This document shows positions 27,811 to 36,355 of a DNA stretch of 36,355 bases, piece after piece (position 1 is the stretch's first letter; each line of letters starts with the position of its first letter). The notes beneath the pieces are model-generated. The model was not told the DNA's origin and did not search any database. It saw only the letters and a program-made list of their open reading frames with translations. A program made the translations under genes and the position numbers. The stretch lies in the NCBI GenBank assembly GCA_937927755.1, contig CALBDB010000024.1, forward strand, positions 1-36,355, in the 5' to 3' direction. Origin of the DNA: an uncultured Lysobacterales bacterium (GTDB lineage: Bacteria; Pseudomonadota; Gammaproteobacteria; Xanthomonadales; SZUA-36).

Positions 27811-29072
27811 TATTCTTCCCGGGTTTCGTTGCCCGGGCCGGTATCAATACTGGCCACCCAAAGCCCGAATAAAACCCATATCAATGAAGACATGTAAGTT
27901 CCGTACAGGGCGAAATGGGAATTGAGGGGGAAAAGAATCAGTGCCAGCGACAGAGCAAAAGGGAATGCCTCATTTCGCCGCGCTGGCGTCATACCCAGCC
28001 AGAGCCGAAATATCAACACCAAAGCCGCGACCATTCCGACAAGGCCCACGGTGCCGGTATCCGCCATTACCTCGAGTACCACGTTGTGCGCGTGTATTCC
28101 GCCACGTTTGCCGCCGGAGCGCTGGATATGGAAGTCTCCTTCTTCTGCGTACTCCATGTAGGCTTCAGGGAACGCTCGTACGCCTACACCATTCACCGGG
28201 TGCGCCCTGAACATTTTCAGGCTGGTTTTGAAAATCGGCAAACGGTAAGTACTGGCGGCATCGATTGCGGCCTGGGAACCCTGCTGGAGCGCCAGTGACT
28301 GATCAACCCGTGCCTGGAACAGGGGCGAAATCAGGTAGGCACTGATGATGGTTGTGATCACAAAAACCGGTATGGACAGGGAGACCTTTTTGAGTTCCCG
28401 GTTTTCATGCCTGAACATCAGCCACATGTATACCATCAGCACCACGCCCATCAATAACCAGCCGGCACGCATCCCTGCTATCAGGACAGCGCCCAGTGTC
28501 AGTGTGAATGCGGCCACCCAGGCCCAGGCCGGCCAGTGGCGACGGGCATGCTCCAGCAATATAGGTGAAAGCATGGCTAGGGTAGGGCCAAAAAATTGGT
28601 AATTTTTAATAAACATGGCATTGAGCCGGTCCGGGTGCATGGCTATGCCGAACAGGTCGTTGCCGAAAATTAACTGAACAAACCCGTCCACCGCCCAGAA
28701 AACCAAAAGGAACGAAGTCCAGCGAACCACGCGCCAGCGCGCCGAGTCGGCACGCAGCAGCACCGCCATACTGAGTGCGGCAGCCAGGTAGCGAAGACCG
28801 GCAATTGATGTGCTCCAGCTTTTTTGCGGCAGATAGGAATCTAAACTGGAAACCACCAGCGGCAGCCAAAAACACAGGAATATTGGTATGACGATGAGAG
28901 AGACCTGCCGGATTCGTTGGCGATGCTCTGCGGAGCGAGCCAAAAAAGGCAGGGAAAGGGCAAATATTGACAAGGGAATTTCAGAAAGTCGGCTAAATGG
29001 CAACAGTGCAAAAAAAGCTACAGCGGTCCAGCATGGCCAGTCTGTCTGGAGTCTCTTGAGCAGTAATTTCAT
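27810..29072 (-). CDS. O-antigen ligase family protein (WaaL/Wzy_C-type)
   Basis: A 420-residue inner-membrane protein with about a dozen hydrophobic helices and a large periplasmic loop between later helices (MFRAHPVNGVGVRAFPEAY, then HAHNVVLEVMADTGTVGL). This is the Wzy_C arrangement of O-antigen ligases and polymerases. The conserved histidines in HAHN and the arginines in the loop fit lipid-linked sugar transfer in the periplasm. It overlaps the upstream glycosyltransferase by one base and waaA downstream, so an LPS operon is likely. Ligase or polymerase cannot be told apart here. Confidence 0.85.
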   Translation of the reverse strand: MKLLLKRLQTDWPCWTAVAFFALLPFSRLSEIPLSIFALSLPFLARSAEHRQRIRQVSLIVIPIFLCFWLPLVVSSLDSYLPQKSWSTSIAGLRYLAAALSMAVLLRADSARWRVVRWTSFLLVFWAVDGFVQLIFGNDLFGIAMHPDRLNAMFIKNYQFFGPTLAMLSPILLEHARRHWPAWAWVAAFTLTLGAVLIAGMRAGWLLMGVVLMVYMWLMFRHENRELKKVSLSIPVFVITTIISAYLISPLFQARVDQSLALQQGSQAAIDAASTYRLPIFKTSLKMFRAHPVNGVGVRAFPEAYMEYAEEGDFHIQRSGGKRGGIHAHNVVLEVMADTGTVGLVGMVAALVLIFRLWLGMTPARRNEAFPFALSLALILFPLNSHFALYGTYMSSLIWVLFGLWVASIDTGPGNETREE

Positions 29073-30181
29073 CAGTCTTCCTTTTTCAGGGCAGAATGAT
29101 ACAGGCTCAGTGTCTGCTCCATCGATGCTTCCAGTGAGAGGGCATTGCTTTTCAGGACCATCGGAGCCTGTTGCAGAAATATACCGGTTCTCTGAACAAG
29201 GGCGGCGAAATTATCCGCTTGCACGGCCCCGAAGGGATACATCTCACGCAGGATTTCCGCGATACCCCCATGATTCCAGGCGATGACCGGCACGCCCATT
29301 GAGAGTGCTTCGGGTATGGTTCTTCCAAATGCTTCCGGAGGATCGCTGCACAGATTGAATACCAGGCATGATGCTGCCATCCAGTCGCACATGTCGGTCC
29401 TCGTGCCGCAAAAAGTCAGCCTGTCCCCGACACCGTGACGTTCCGCAAGACCCTCGAGTTCGTCAATATATCTCGACCCCGGCTTGGCCTGTCCCAGGAT
29501 AACGGCGTGAATATCGTCATACTCCGATACCAGCGCCGCCAGCAATTCGATGAAAGTTGCGTGACCTTTATAACGCGACAAACGGCCGGGCAGCAACAGA
29601 ATCCGCTTATTTTCTAATTGTGGAAATTCCGAGAAAGTTGCCTGTAGCCAATCTTCAGACGGTTTATAACCATATGGAAAATCTCTGCGGCTGGTTCCTC
29701 CGTAAACAGTATGCAACTGCGGGCTGTCAGGTGGCAGGTAATTTTCCAGGGTGTAATCACGGATGTGATTTGACACGGCGATTACCAGGTCACCGCGGGC
29801 CATGATCGCGCTGTAGTTACTGACGGAATACTGCCCATGCACGGACGTGATAAATGCCGGCCTTTTGTCCGCGGGTATTTTGCGCAGCGCCAGGTAACAG
29901 ATCCAGGCGGGCAAGCGAGAATGGACGTGGACGATATCCGGTTGGTTTTCCATGATCCAGTTACGCAGTTTTCGGATGTAAAGCAGCGTGCCCAGGCGCT
30001 TTCGGCCTATCGGCCAGGCAAGAAACTCTGCGCCGGTGGCATTGACGCGGTCTTCCAATGGCCCGTTAGCCGCCAGAACGGTCACCCGGTGCCCGGCTGC
30101 TCGCAGGTGCTCGGTAATTTCGACGGCGACAAGTTCTGATCCGCCGATGCCGAGGGACACCAGTGCTTGTACTACGTGCAT
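29072..30181 (-). CDS. Glycosyltransferase family 4 protein
   Basis: A 369-residue GT-B fold enzyme. The N-terminus has LVSLGIGGSELVAVEI (a GG donor/acceptor motif), the C-terminal half has PGRLSRYKGHATF (about 199) and the EX7E signature region PEAFGRTIPEALSMGVPVIAW. The donor and acceptor sugars are not known; the neighbours (O-antigen ligase, waaA) suggest LPS core or O-antigen assembly. No clear ribosome site precedes the ATG. Confidence 0.88.
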   Translation of the reverse strand: MHVVQALVSLGIGGSELVAVEITEHLRAAGHRVTVLAANGPLEDRVNATGAEFLAWPIGRKRLGTLLYIRKLRNWIMENQPDIVHVHSRLPAWICYLALRKIPADKRPAFITSVHGQYSVSNYSAIMARGDLVIAVSNHIRDYTLENYLPPDSPQLHTVYGGTSRRDFPYGYKPSEDWLQATFSEFPQLENKRILLLPGRLSRYKGHATFIELLAALVSEYDDIHAVILGQAKPGSRYIDELEGLAERHGVGDRLTFCGTRTDMCDWMAASCLVFNLCSDPPEAFGRTIPEALSMGVPVIAWNHGGIAEILREMYPFGAVQADNFAALVQRTGIFLQQAPMVLKSNALSLEASMEQTLSLYHSALKKED

Positions 30182-30199
30182 AACTTGAAAAGTGCTGCC

Positions 30200-30232
30200 A
30201 GTGGTCCAACAAGACTGGTATGTTGGGCCACT
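30200..30232 (-). terminator. Hairpin after the zinc-finger gene
   Basis: A 12-base-pair inverted repeat (AGTGGTCCAACA with TGTTGGGCCACT, one G-U pair) with a nine-base loop. It overlaps the zinc-finger gene stop and lies just before the glycosyltransferase start. No T run follows directly on the minus strand, so it may slow ribosomes or attenuate rather than fully terminate. Confidence 0.45.
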
Positions 30233-30440
30233 AGTCAGTCAGTATGAAATGCGTACCGCAATACGGACAGGTGGCCTCACCGGTATCCTCAATGGGCAGA
30301 AAAACACGCGGATGTGCATTCCAGAGTTTCTGGTTTGGCGCGGGGCAGGAAAACGGCAGCTCAGCCAGGCTTACCTTGACCCGTGATTGGGTGTTTGCGT
30401 ATTCCAGGCTATCATCCTGGGCATCGGTGCGATGAGTCAC
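30231..30440 (-). CDS. Zinc-finger domain-containing protein (CHCC type)
   Basis: A 69-residue protein with the CHCC ligand set: Cys32 (PFSCPAP), His43 (NAHPRVFLPI), Cys58 and Cys61 (CPYCGTHF). These small proteins resemble the C-terminal part of mitochondrial complex I subunit NDUFS6 and are common near LPS or glnE genes in gammaproteobacteria; the function is unknown. I chose the GTG at 30440, with GGAG seven bases upstream; a TTG at 30455 is less likely. Confidence 0.85.
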   Translation of the reverse strand: MTHRTDAQDDSLEYANTQSRVKVSLAELPFSCPAPNQKLWNAHPRVFLPIEDTGEATCPYCGTHFILTD

Positions 30441-30472
30441 AATCCATCTCCACAAAAATTGGTAGGCGTATT

Positions 30473-33127
30473 CTACCTTAATATCTCGTTACAAAATGCC
30501 TGTGCGGTATTCACAAAGGCCAATTTTCCCGCCTGTGCGCTGTCATCTACCAATGCGTTTTGCTGACGGAGCCGGCTCAATTGAGCATAGGCGTCATCCA
30601 GTGCCTGGAAAGCGTCAGGGTTTAACCAGCCACAATCCAGCAGGCCCTTCAGTTGCCAACCCATTTCAGTAGAGTTTATGGTCTCGGGAAACTCCCGGGC
30701 ATTGAGCAGCAAACCCAGTTGCACCACAAATTCGATATCCAGCAAACCGCCTTCGCTGAATTTGAGTAAATTTCCGGCGCCGTGTTCTGCCTGGATTCGG
30801 CCGCGCATCGACAAAACCTCATGCCTGATATGGTCCTTGTCACGCGGTGCGGTCAACACCTGTTTGCGAATCGCAGTAAAGATCTCGGCGGTTTCTGCAT
30901 TGCCGGCGACGAACCGGGCGCGTGTCAAAGCCTGTAACTCCCAGACCCAGGCTTCCTCCATCTGGTAGCGGCTGAATGCATCCAGGCTCGAAACCAGCAG
31001 GCCGGCGCGCCCATTGGGCCTCAACCTGGCATCAATACTGTACAAGCGACCTGACGGGGTGATTGCCGACAACAGGCTCAGCAGGCGCCTGGCGACACCC
31101 GTGTGATAACGCTCGGTCGTAATAGGCCGGCGTCCATCCGACAGGTTTTTGCCGGGTTGATAGAGAAAAATCAGGTCCAGGTCGGAGTCAAATCCCAATG
31201 TGCATGCGCCCAGGCTGCCGTAGGCGATAACGGCAAGCTCCGGCCCCGGCAAACGGCCGTGGCGGGATTCCATTTCCCGCAGGGAAAGCGTCAGCGCGGC
31301 CTGTATCAAAACCTGGGCAAGCAGGCTGAGGGCAGTGCTGGCCTGGTTAGCCGACATCGTGGATTTGAGAATGGCCACCGCAATACGCAGGCTGATGACC
31401 TGTTTCAGGTAGTTCAGCTCTTGCAAGGTGGATTCCGTATCGGTGATCCCCGCCAGAATCCGCTCGACTCCTGCCTGGATGTCTTCCTTGTCCGGCGGAT
31501 TGGCGCCCAATGCCGGGTCAATCAATTCATCCAGCAGTGCGGGATAACGGGTAACCGCTTGGGCGACCCGTTTGCTGGCCGTAAACAACTCAAGCATACG
31601 TTCGCTGGCATCCGGGTTTTGCACCAGCAATGACAGGTAGGCGCTGCGCCTGCAAATTGCAGACACAAGATCCAGTACCCGTTGGACCACGGCATTACCG
31701 GGGGACCTGGCGTCGATACGCTCCAGCAATAACGGCATGAAATGATCCAGGCGTTGCGATGCACGCTGGCTCAGCGAAAGCCTGTTCAGGCGCTTGGCGA
31801 AATCTGCCAGCAGCCCGGGGCTGGTGAATTCCAGAGGCTCATCCATGCGATTGTTTCGCGCTCTTTGCCAAAGTGTGTGCCAGCGGCTCTTCTCATCTGC
31901 CGGGCTGGCAGGTTGGGGCAGGCTCTTTTCGAATAATGACTGTACGGTATCGCGGGTGTTTCGCAGGGCTGCCTTAAAGTCAGGCATATTTTCGAAACCC
32001 ATTGCACGGGCAACCCTCAAACCATCGTCACCACCCGGGACGCGGTGAGTTTGCTGATCGTGCAAGGCCTGGATGCGGTTTTCCGTTTTTCGCAAGAACC
32101 GGTAGGCGTCCAGAATTTGCGTTATCGCTTCAACGGAAAGCAGGTCCAGTTCTGCTAAACCATCCAGGGCAGAAAAAATTGATGCTGTCTGCAGACGTCT
32201 GTCGCGACCGCCCCGAAGCAATTGAAATGTCTGAACCAGGAACTCGATCTCGCGGATTCCGCCCGGGCCGCGTTTGATGTCATCTAGTCGATCCTTGCGC
32301 AAGGCGTCTTCACGGACATTTGAGTGCATATCGCGCAAGGCCTCGATGGCGCCAAAATCAATATAACGGCGATACACAAAGGGCCTCAGTATTTGTAACA
32401 GCACCCGGCCGGAATCCAGATCACCCGCTACCGGCCGGGCTTTGATCAAGGCATACCGTTCCCAGTCGCGGCCTTCCCGCTGGTAGTACTGCTCCAGCGC
32501 ATTAAAACTGCTGACCAGGGGGCCGGAGTCTCCGAACGGTCGCAAACGGGTATCGACCCTGAAACAAAACCCATCAACGGTTATGTCCGACAGACTGCGT
32601 ATTATGTTGCGTGCCAGGCGGGTAAAAAACTGTTCATTGGCCAATCTGCCGCGGCCGTCACAGGCGCCACGATCGGGGTAGCAGAAAATAATGTCAATAT
32701 CGGATGACAGGTTGAGTTCATTGCCGCCCAGTTTTCCGAGGCCGATTACGATGATGCGTTGCGCCTCACCTTCTTCGTTACGGGGGCTGCCATGCTTTTC
32801 CTCAAGCACTTTTTGGTGGTAATCGACCGAGGACTGCAGGCAGATATCCGCCAGCGTGCTCAGGTCAGCAAGGATCTCATCAACAGGCGCGAGCCCATTC
32901 AGGTCGCGCCAGATCAGGCGCATCATTTCCCGGTTACGGAAACACCGCAGCGCCGTATTCAGCCCATATTGATCAATATCTGCTGCCAAGCGGTCTGCGC
33001 TCGGTGGGAACGGCTTTTCCAGCCGGTCATCAGCCCTCAGCTCTTCCAGCCAGTCCGGGTGGCGCGCTATCAACTGGTTCAGAAAGGGACTGAACTCCTG
33101 TGCGGCACTTGGGCTGTTTGAATACAT
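30473..33127 (-). CDS. glnE: Bifunctional glutamine synthetase adenylyltransferase/deadenylase
   Basis: GlnE adds and removes AMP on glutamine synthetase in response to nitrogen status through PII. The product (884 residues, slightly shorter than 946 in E. coli) has two nucleotidyltransferase domains. The first has GLGKLGGNELNLSSDIDIIF (about residues 129-148); the second has GSLGACTLGFDSDLDLIF. Each keeps the two aspartates expected for metal binding. The ATG at 33127 is the likely start, with a TATAAT just upstream; TTG at 33154 is also in frame. The ribosome site is weak. Confidence 0.95.
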   Translation of the reverse strand: MYSNSPSAAQEFSPFLNQLIARHPDWLEELRADDRLEKPFPPSADRLAADIDQYGLNTALRCFRNREMMRLIWRDLNGLAPVDEILADLSTLADICLQSSVDYHQKVLEEKHGSPRNEEGEAQRIIVIGLGKLGGNELNLSSDIDIIFCYPDRGACDGRGRLANEQFFTRLARNIIRSLSDITVDGFCFRVDTRLRPFGDSGPLVSSFNALEQYYQREGRDWERYALIKARPVAGDLDSGRVLLQILRPFVYRRYIDFGAIEALRDMHSNVREDALRKDRLDDIKRGPGGIREIEFLVQTFQLLRGGRDRRLQTASIFSALDGLAELDLLSVEAITQILDAYRFLRKTENRIQALHDQQTHRVPGGDDGLRVARAMGFENMPDFKAALRNTRDTVQSLFEKSLPQPASPADEKSRWHTLWQRARNNRMDEPLEFTSPGLLADFAKRLNRLSLSQRASQRLDHFMPLLLERIDARSPGNAVVQRVLDLVSAICRRSAYLSLLVQNPDASERMLELFTASKRVAQAVTRYPALLDELIDPALGANPPDKEDIQAGVERILAGITDTESTLQELNYLKQVISLRIAVAILKSTMSANQASTALSLLAQVLIQAALTLSLREMESRHGRLPGPELAVIAYGSLGACTLGFDSDLDLIFLYQPGKNLSDGRRPITTERYHTGVARRLLSLLSAITPSGRLYSIDARLRPNGRAGLLVSSLDAFSRYQMEEAWVWELQALTRARFVAGNAETAEIFTAIRKQVLTAPRDKDHIRHEVLSMRGRIQAEHGAGNLLKFSEGGLLDIEFVVQLGLLLNAREFPETINSTEMGWQLKGLLDCGWLNPDAFQALDDAYAQLSRLRQQNALVDDSAQAGKLAFVNTAQAFCNEILR

Positions 33128-33133
33128 CCCCGG

Positions 33134-33139
33134 ATTATA
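33134..33139 (-). promoter_or_regulatory. Possible -10 element close to the glnE start
   Basis: The minus strand reads TATAAT six bases before the ATG. If used, transcription would begin about at the ATG, giving a leaderless message. No clear -35 is seen, so this is tentative. Confidence 0.3.
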
Positions 33140-33187
33140 GCGGGGGATGTTCAAGCGAACACGAAATGGAATAAAACCGGTTGCTTT

Positions 33188-35056
33188 CTACCAATCCATA
33201 CTCAAGGCCAGGCTGAGTTGGCGACCGTAAGCGGGGGTACCCGGAAACTCTTCAAAATCACTGTCTGTCAGATTGTCTGCGATAACATCAAGGCGCAGAT
33301 CGGTTTCGGTCGGCAGCTTCCAACCGGCCGAGAAAGCTGACAGCCAGGCCCGCCGGTCGCCTGTCCGCAGGGGGTTTTCCTGTTGCAGACGGAATTCATT
33401 GTCCAGCCGGAATTCCAGTTGCGAAGTCGGTCGGTAGCTCAAAGCCAGGGTGCCGCGGTGGCGGGCATAATTCAGCGCATAGTAACTGGCGTCCACCCGG
33501 GCATCACCATAGTCCGCACCCTTATCCAGGAATGTGTAACCACCGGTTACATACCAGTTGGCGGAACGCCATTCCAATAATATTTCGGCACCACTCACAT
33601 CGACATCAACCGGGTTGGCCTGGCGGGCAAACGGCGCACCCTGCCGGTAGGTCCAGTCAACCAGGTCATCATCACGGCGAACAAAGAATGCCGCCCGGGT
33701 ATGCCAGGCTCCCGAGCTGAGGTCGTAACTGAGCGTCAGGGTATTTGCAAACTCCCGGCCAAGATCCGGGTTGCCCCCGAACAGGCCGGCAGGCCGTGAG
33801 TTGAGCGCTGTGTAACCAGGCAGTTGGGAGCTTCGTGCAAAATCGAGGCTGAATGTATGGCTGCCATTACTGACCGGCCGGCTCCAGCTAATGTTGCCGA
33901 GGGGCATCAAAGCGTTTTCATCCCGGTTGGAAATATCGCCCCGGATGCCGGCCCGGACGCGAAGCTCAGCGCCCGAGCCAAGCGTCCATTGCCAGGCAGG
34001 GGCGATACCAATACCCAGGTAAGTGCGAGAATTGAAGTTACCGTTGGTCAGGTCGGTTGACCGCACCAGGCGGTCTGCCGCCAACGTGACGGAATAAGTC
34101 CAGTCGGTTCCCGCAGCTGACTGTGCACCACTGACTCCAATGGAAAGACTGCGTGTCTCGTGTTCAAAAGACCCGGGACCACCCGCATCAATGGTACGCC
34201 GGTCAAAATCATAATCATCGATCAGCCAGCGATAGGCCGCACCCAGTTGCCACCAGCCGTGATTGCCGGTGTGGAGATGGTCCATGACCACCAGGCCCTG
34301 CTTGACATGATCTGTTTCGGGCAGGGAGGAAAAGCCGGTATAGGCGCCGGGCCAACCGAAAAACTTGTCCTGGTAGCCAATGATGAGATTACTTTCCTGC
34401 TTATCATCGAGTAACTGGAAGTGACCGGAGAAACGTTTGAAATCGTGGTCGCCGAAGGGCAGGGTGCCATCCCCGCTTGAAGCTGCCGCGGCCAGTGACA
34501 GGCCGGTTATACGATCGGCGCTGACCAGTCTGCTTTTACTGAACCTGCCAGAGGCAAAACGAAGATTATCGGTACCAAGACCGATCCGTGCGGTACCGCC
34601 GGAAGCAATGTTGGCATAGCCGTAATTCAGGCTTGCCAACGAGGCATTGAATGCGTTGATGGCGTTCGTGCTGTCTGTCACCAGCGCAGGTGTGGTCAGC
34701 ATGTCCGGGTCTATCGGAAGTTCCGCCGAGTAGTGCCCTGTCTGGGGATCAAAAATCATTATCGCACCGAGCCTGAAGCCGGTGTTCTCGAACAGGCCTC
34801 CCCGGATGCTCACATCCGCCTGGCCTTCCGGCAAACCACGGGCCTGGATATCTATTTGCGGGTCAAAACGAAGTTGCGTGACGCTGGTGGCATAAGTGCT
34901 GGCGGGTTGCATATTGGCAACCCGTTGGGCAGTGACTTCAATAAGCTCAAGCTTGGCGGCCGTTTCTTCCAATGCTTCCGCCTGATTGGCAAATGCCGGA
35001 AAGGCAACCAACAGGAACAAGCTGCCTGGCCTGGATATTTTTGCAGTATGAAGCAT
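33188..35056 (-). CDS. TonB-dependent outer membrane receptor
   Basis: A 622-residue outer-membrane receptor. The ATG at 35056 has AGGAAT upstream and gives a signal peptide ending near PAFANQ. A TonB-box-like IEVTAQRV follows, then a plug domain (about 55-170; DVSIRGGLFENTGFRLGAI) and a beta-barrel (about 170-622) rich in alternating aromatic residues, ending in a typical terminal strand LSLALSMDW. The transported ligand cannot be told; cobalamin or a metal chelate are options. The open frame extends 40 codons upstream without family features. No convincing riboswitch was seen in 35057-35215. Confidence 0.9.
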   Translation of the reverse strand: MLHTAKISRPGSLFLLVAFPAFANQAEALEETAAKLELIEVTAQRVANMQPASTYATSVTQLRFDPQIDIQARGLPEGQADVSIRGGLFENTGFRLGAIMIFDPQTGHYSAELPIDPDMLTTPALVTDSTNAINAFNASLASLNYGYANIASGGTARIGLGTDNLRFASGRFSKSRLVSADRITGLSLAAAASSGDGTLPFGDHDFKRFSGHFQLLDDKQESNLIIGYQDKFFGWPGAYTGFSSLPETDHVKQGLVVMDHLHTGNHGWWQLGAAYRWLIDDYDFDRRTIDAGGPGSFEHETRSLSIGVSGAQSAAGTDWTYSVTLAADRLVRSTDLTNGNFNSRTYLGIGIAPAWQWTLGSGAELRVRAGIRGDISNRDENALMPLGNISWSRPVSNGSHTFSLDFARSSQLPGYTALNSRPAGLFGGNPDLGREFANTLTLSYDLSSGAWHTRAAFFVRRDDDLVDWTYRQGAPFARQANPVDVDVSGAEILLEWRSANWYVTGGYTFLDKGADYGDARVDASYYALNYARHRGTLALSYRPTSQLEFRLDNEFRLQQENPLRTGDRRAWLSAFSAGWKLPTETDLRLDVIADNLTDSDFEEFPGTPAYGRQLSLALSMDW

Positions 35057-35171
35057 GAATAATTCCTGTTTGTCGTTTTTATTATGATCAGAATCCAGGC
35101 CAAAGCAGTTATTTGCGTATTCGAATTCTCCGGAGGCCCCAACCGGAAGCGGGCTATGGTAACAGAGACCG

Positions 35172-35189
35172 CTCACAAGCGAGCGTGAG
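35172..35189. repeat. Small hairpin between rhodanese and TonB receptor genes
   Basis: CTCAC and GTGAG flank an eight-base loop (CTCACAAGCGAGCGTGAG). It could form in the leader of the receptor transcript. Its role is not known. Confidence 0.3.
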
Positions 35190-35215
35190 AAAGAGCATGG
35201 ACTCTATCAATCTTT

Positions 35216-36178
35216 TCAGGGTGTATCGGTTTCCATCGGGTTGTCAAAATCGGCGGCCCACTCCTGCAGTGAGGCGATATAAACAGCGACATCGGTGAAA
35301 CCAAGCCGGGTCATGATGAAGGCATTGGATGACGCAGCAATTCCACCACCACAGTAAGTAATCGCGCGATTATTGTGGTCTTCACCAAATAGGCCAGCCA
35401 GTTCGTCAACAGGCCGGTAGCGGCCCGATTCATCGACCAGTTCGGAAGCCGGGACATTTGAGGCGCCGGGTATATGCCCGGTCCGGTCGTACATAACCAT
35501 ATCTCCGCGATAGTGGGATGCAGGCAGCGCATCAATGAGGCTGACAGAGTCATTGTCAATCGCAGCGCGCACTTCATCATATTCAGCGACCAGTTGTGGC
35601 CGGGGATTTGGCGTGAGTTTTTGTGCAGGCCGGTCAACCGGTTCAGTCGATAACGGCAGACCATCGGCGACCCAAGCCTTCAAACCGCCATCGAGCAATG
35701 CCACCCGGTCGAAACCAATCCAACGCAGCATCCACCAAACACGGGCAGCCCAGGCCGAATTATATCCGTCGTACAAAACCACGCGTGTGTTGTCGCCAAC
35801 ACCCAGCTCGCCCATGGCATCACTGAATTGCTCCGGTGTTGGTAAAGAAAACTGTAAAGGGTCATCACTGTCGGATAGCTCATTCACGAGATCGGCAAAC
35901 CCAGCAGATGGAATGTGGCCTTTATCGTAATGGGCCCGGCCACTCAGAGAACGTAAGCCACCGGTCTCATCGAATTCAATATGGACGTAGCAATCCAATA
36001 TCACCAGATCGGGGTCATCGAGATGCTGACTCAGCCACTCGGTGCTTACCAGTGTGCCCATCACAGGGTCGACACCGATGGTATCGGCAGATTCAGGTTT
36101 TGAAGTGGCACAGGCATTTAAAAGAAGCAATACCGTTACCAAGATGAAGAACGATCTGGTGAAATACTGAAAATACAT
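35216..36178 (-). CDS. Two-domain rhodanese-like sulfurtransferase lipoprotein
   Basis: Sulfurtransferases of this family move sulfane sulfur from thiosulfate or 3-mercaptopyruvate to an acceptor. The 320-residue product starts with a lipoprotein signal, lipobox LLNAC with Cys23, so it is anchored in the envelope. Two rhodanese domains follow (about 46-175 and 195-312); the active cysteine is Cys276 in the loop CGGGIAASS. The first domain lacks a catalytic cysteine in its loop, as usual for two-domain rhodaneses. A strong ribosome site (GGGAGG) fixes the ATG at 36178. The periplasmic location fits the sulfur chemistry suggested by soxXY at the other end of the window, though they are not in one operon. 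Confidence 0.92.
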   Translation of the reverse strand: MYFQYFTRSFFILVTVLLLLNACATSKPESADTIGVDPVMGTLVSTEWLSQHLDDPDLVILDCYVHIEFDETGGLRSLSGRAHYDKGHIPSAGFADLVNELSDSDDPLQFSLPTPEQFSDAMGELGVGDNTRVVLYDGYNSAWAARVWWMLRWIGFDRVALLDGGLKAWVADGLPLSTEPVDRPAQKLTPNPRPQLVAEYDEVRAAIDNDSVSLIDALPASHYRGDMVMYDRTGHIPGASNVPASELVDESGRYRPVDELAGLFGEDHNNRAITYCGGGIAASSNAFIMTRLGFTDVAVYIASLQEWAADFDNPMETDTP

Positions 36179-36329
36179 GTTTCCTCCCGACGTTGTTGTC
36201 TGGTATAGAGGCTGAACAAAATAAAATGAACAACGCCCTGACCGGCAATTACAGTCTATAACCAACCAAGTGTGTCGTAATGTGCCATTCGTAGTACCCG
36301 GTGCTGCTTGAACTTTTAATATACCGGCC

Positions 36330-36355
36330 AAAAAAAACCCCGCCTTATAAGGCGG
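36330..36355 (-). terminator. Rho-independent terminator for a leftward gene outside the window
   Basis: The palindrome CCGCCTTATAAGGCGG (36340-36355) is followed on the minus strand by GG and then eight T. It would end a transcript arriving from the right, and may have further stem bases beyond the window. Confidence 0.85.

Noticed and set aside
31103-31633. 176-residue open frame on the plus strand
   Set aside because: It is antisense within glnE, whose reading is strongly supported.
35057-35215. Possible cobalamin or other riboswitch upstream of the TonB receptor
   Set aside because: I looked for the conserved cobalamin-riboswitch blocks on the minus strand and did not find them; only a small hairpin is present.

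Overview
This window looks like the replication-origin region of a gammaproteobacterial chromosome. The evidence is the rpmH/rnpA/yidC/mnmE cluster transcribed leftward, facing a rightward dnaA-dnaN-recF-gyrB cluster, followed by a leftward glyQ-glyS pair, an arrangement familiar from pseudomonad-like gammaproteobacteria. The left edge holds soxX and the start of soxY, so the organism probably oxidises reduced sulfur. An NnrS-family gene and a lipoprotein rhodanese also point to sulfur/nitrogen-oxide metabolism. LPS genes (waaA, O-antigen ligase), tolC and a TonB receptor show a Gram-negative envelope. I cannot name the genus; an uncultured or marine-sediment sulfur-oxidising lineage would fit.

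Layout. 1-872: soxY (cut by the window edge just before its C-terminal glycine/cysteine motif) and soxX, leftward. 937-4760: mnmE, yidC, rnpA, rpmH, leftward; yidD, usually found between rnpA and yidC, is absent. 4761-5098: divergent regulatory region with a perfect DnaA box. 5099-11400: dnaA, probable oriC (6413-6650), dnaN, recF with two parS-like palindromes inside its coding sequence, a second perfect DnaA box on the recF stop codon, then gyrB. 11416-14455: hairpin terminator, glyS and glyQ. 14555-15262: a glutamine amidotransferase with no ATG start. 15331-16718: nfeD-like gene and qmcA (SPFH). 16863-19020: cmoA, cmoB, rraA. 19058-21749: NnrS, a small secreted protein, a LOG-family hydrolase and an AmpD-type amidase. 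21804-24100: a DUF2333 protein, a DUF3379 putative anti-sigma factor and its ECF sigma factor. 24396-26421: a PCMT-family methyltransferase and tolC, ended by a clear terminator. 26551-30440: waaA, O-antigen ligase, glycosyltransferase and a CHCC zinc-finger protein. 30473-33127: glnE. 33188-36178: a TonB-dependent receptor and a two-domain rhodanese lipoprotein. The last bases form a leftward terminator for a gene outside the window.

Most genes are housekeeping: replication start and segregation, translation and tRNA wobble modification (mnmE, cmoAB, glyQS), membrane protein insertion, LPS assembly and nitrogen regulation. I found no CRISPR array, tRNA, rRNA, insertion sequence or prophage. 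No wholly novel system is evident. The most informative points are the origin architecture (DnaA boxes plus two parS sites in recF), the missing yidD, sox genes beside the origin, and a few small or atypical proteins.
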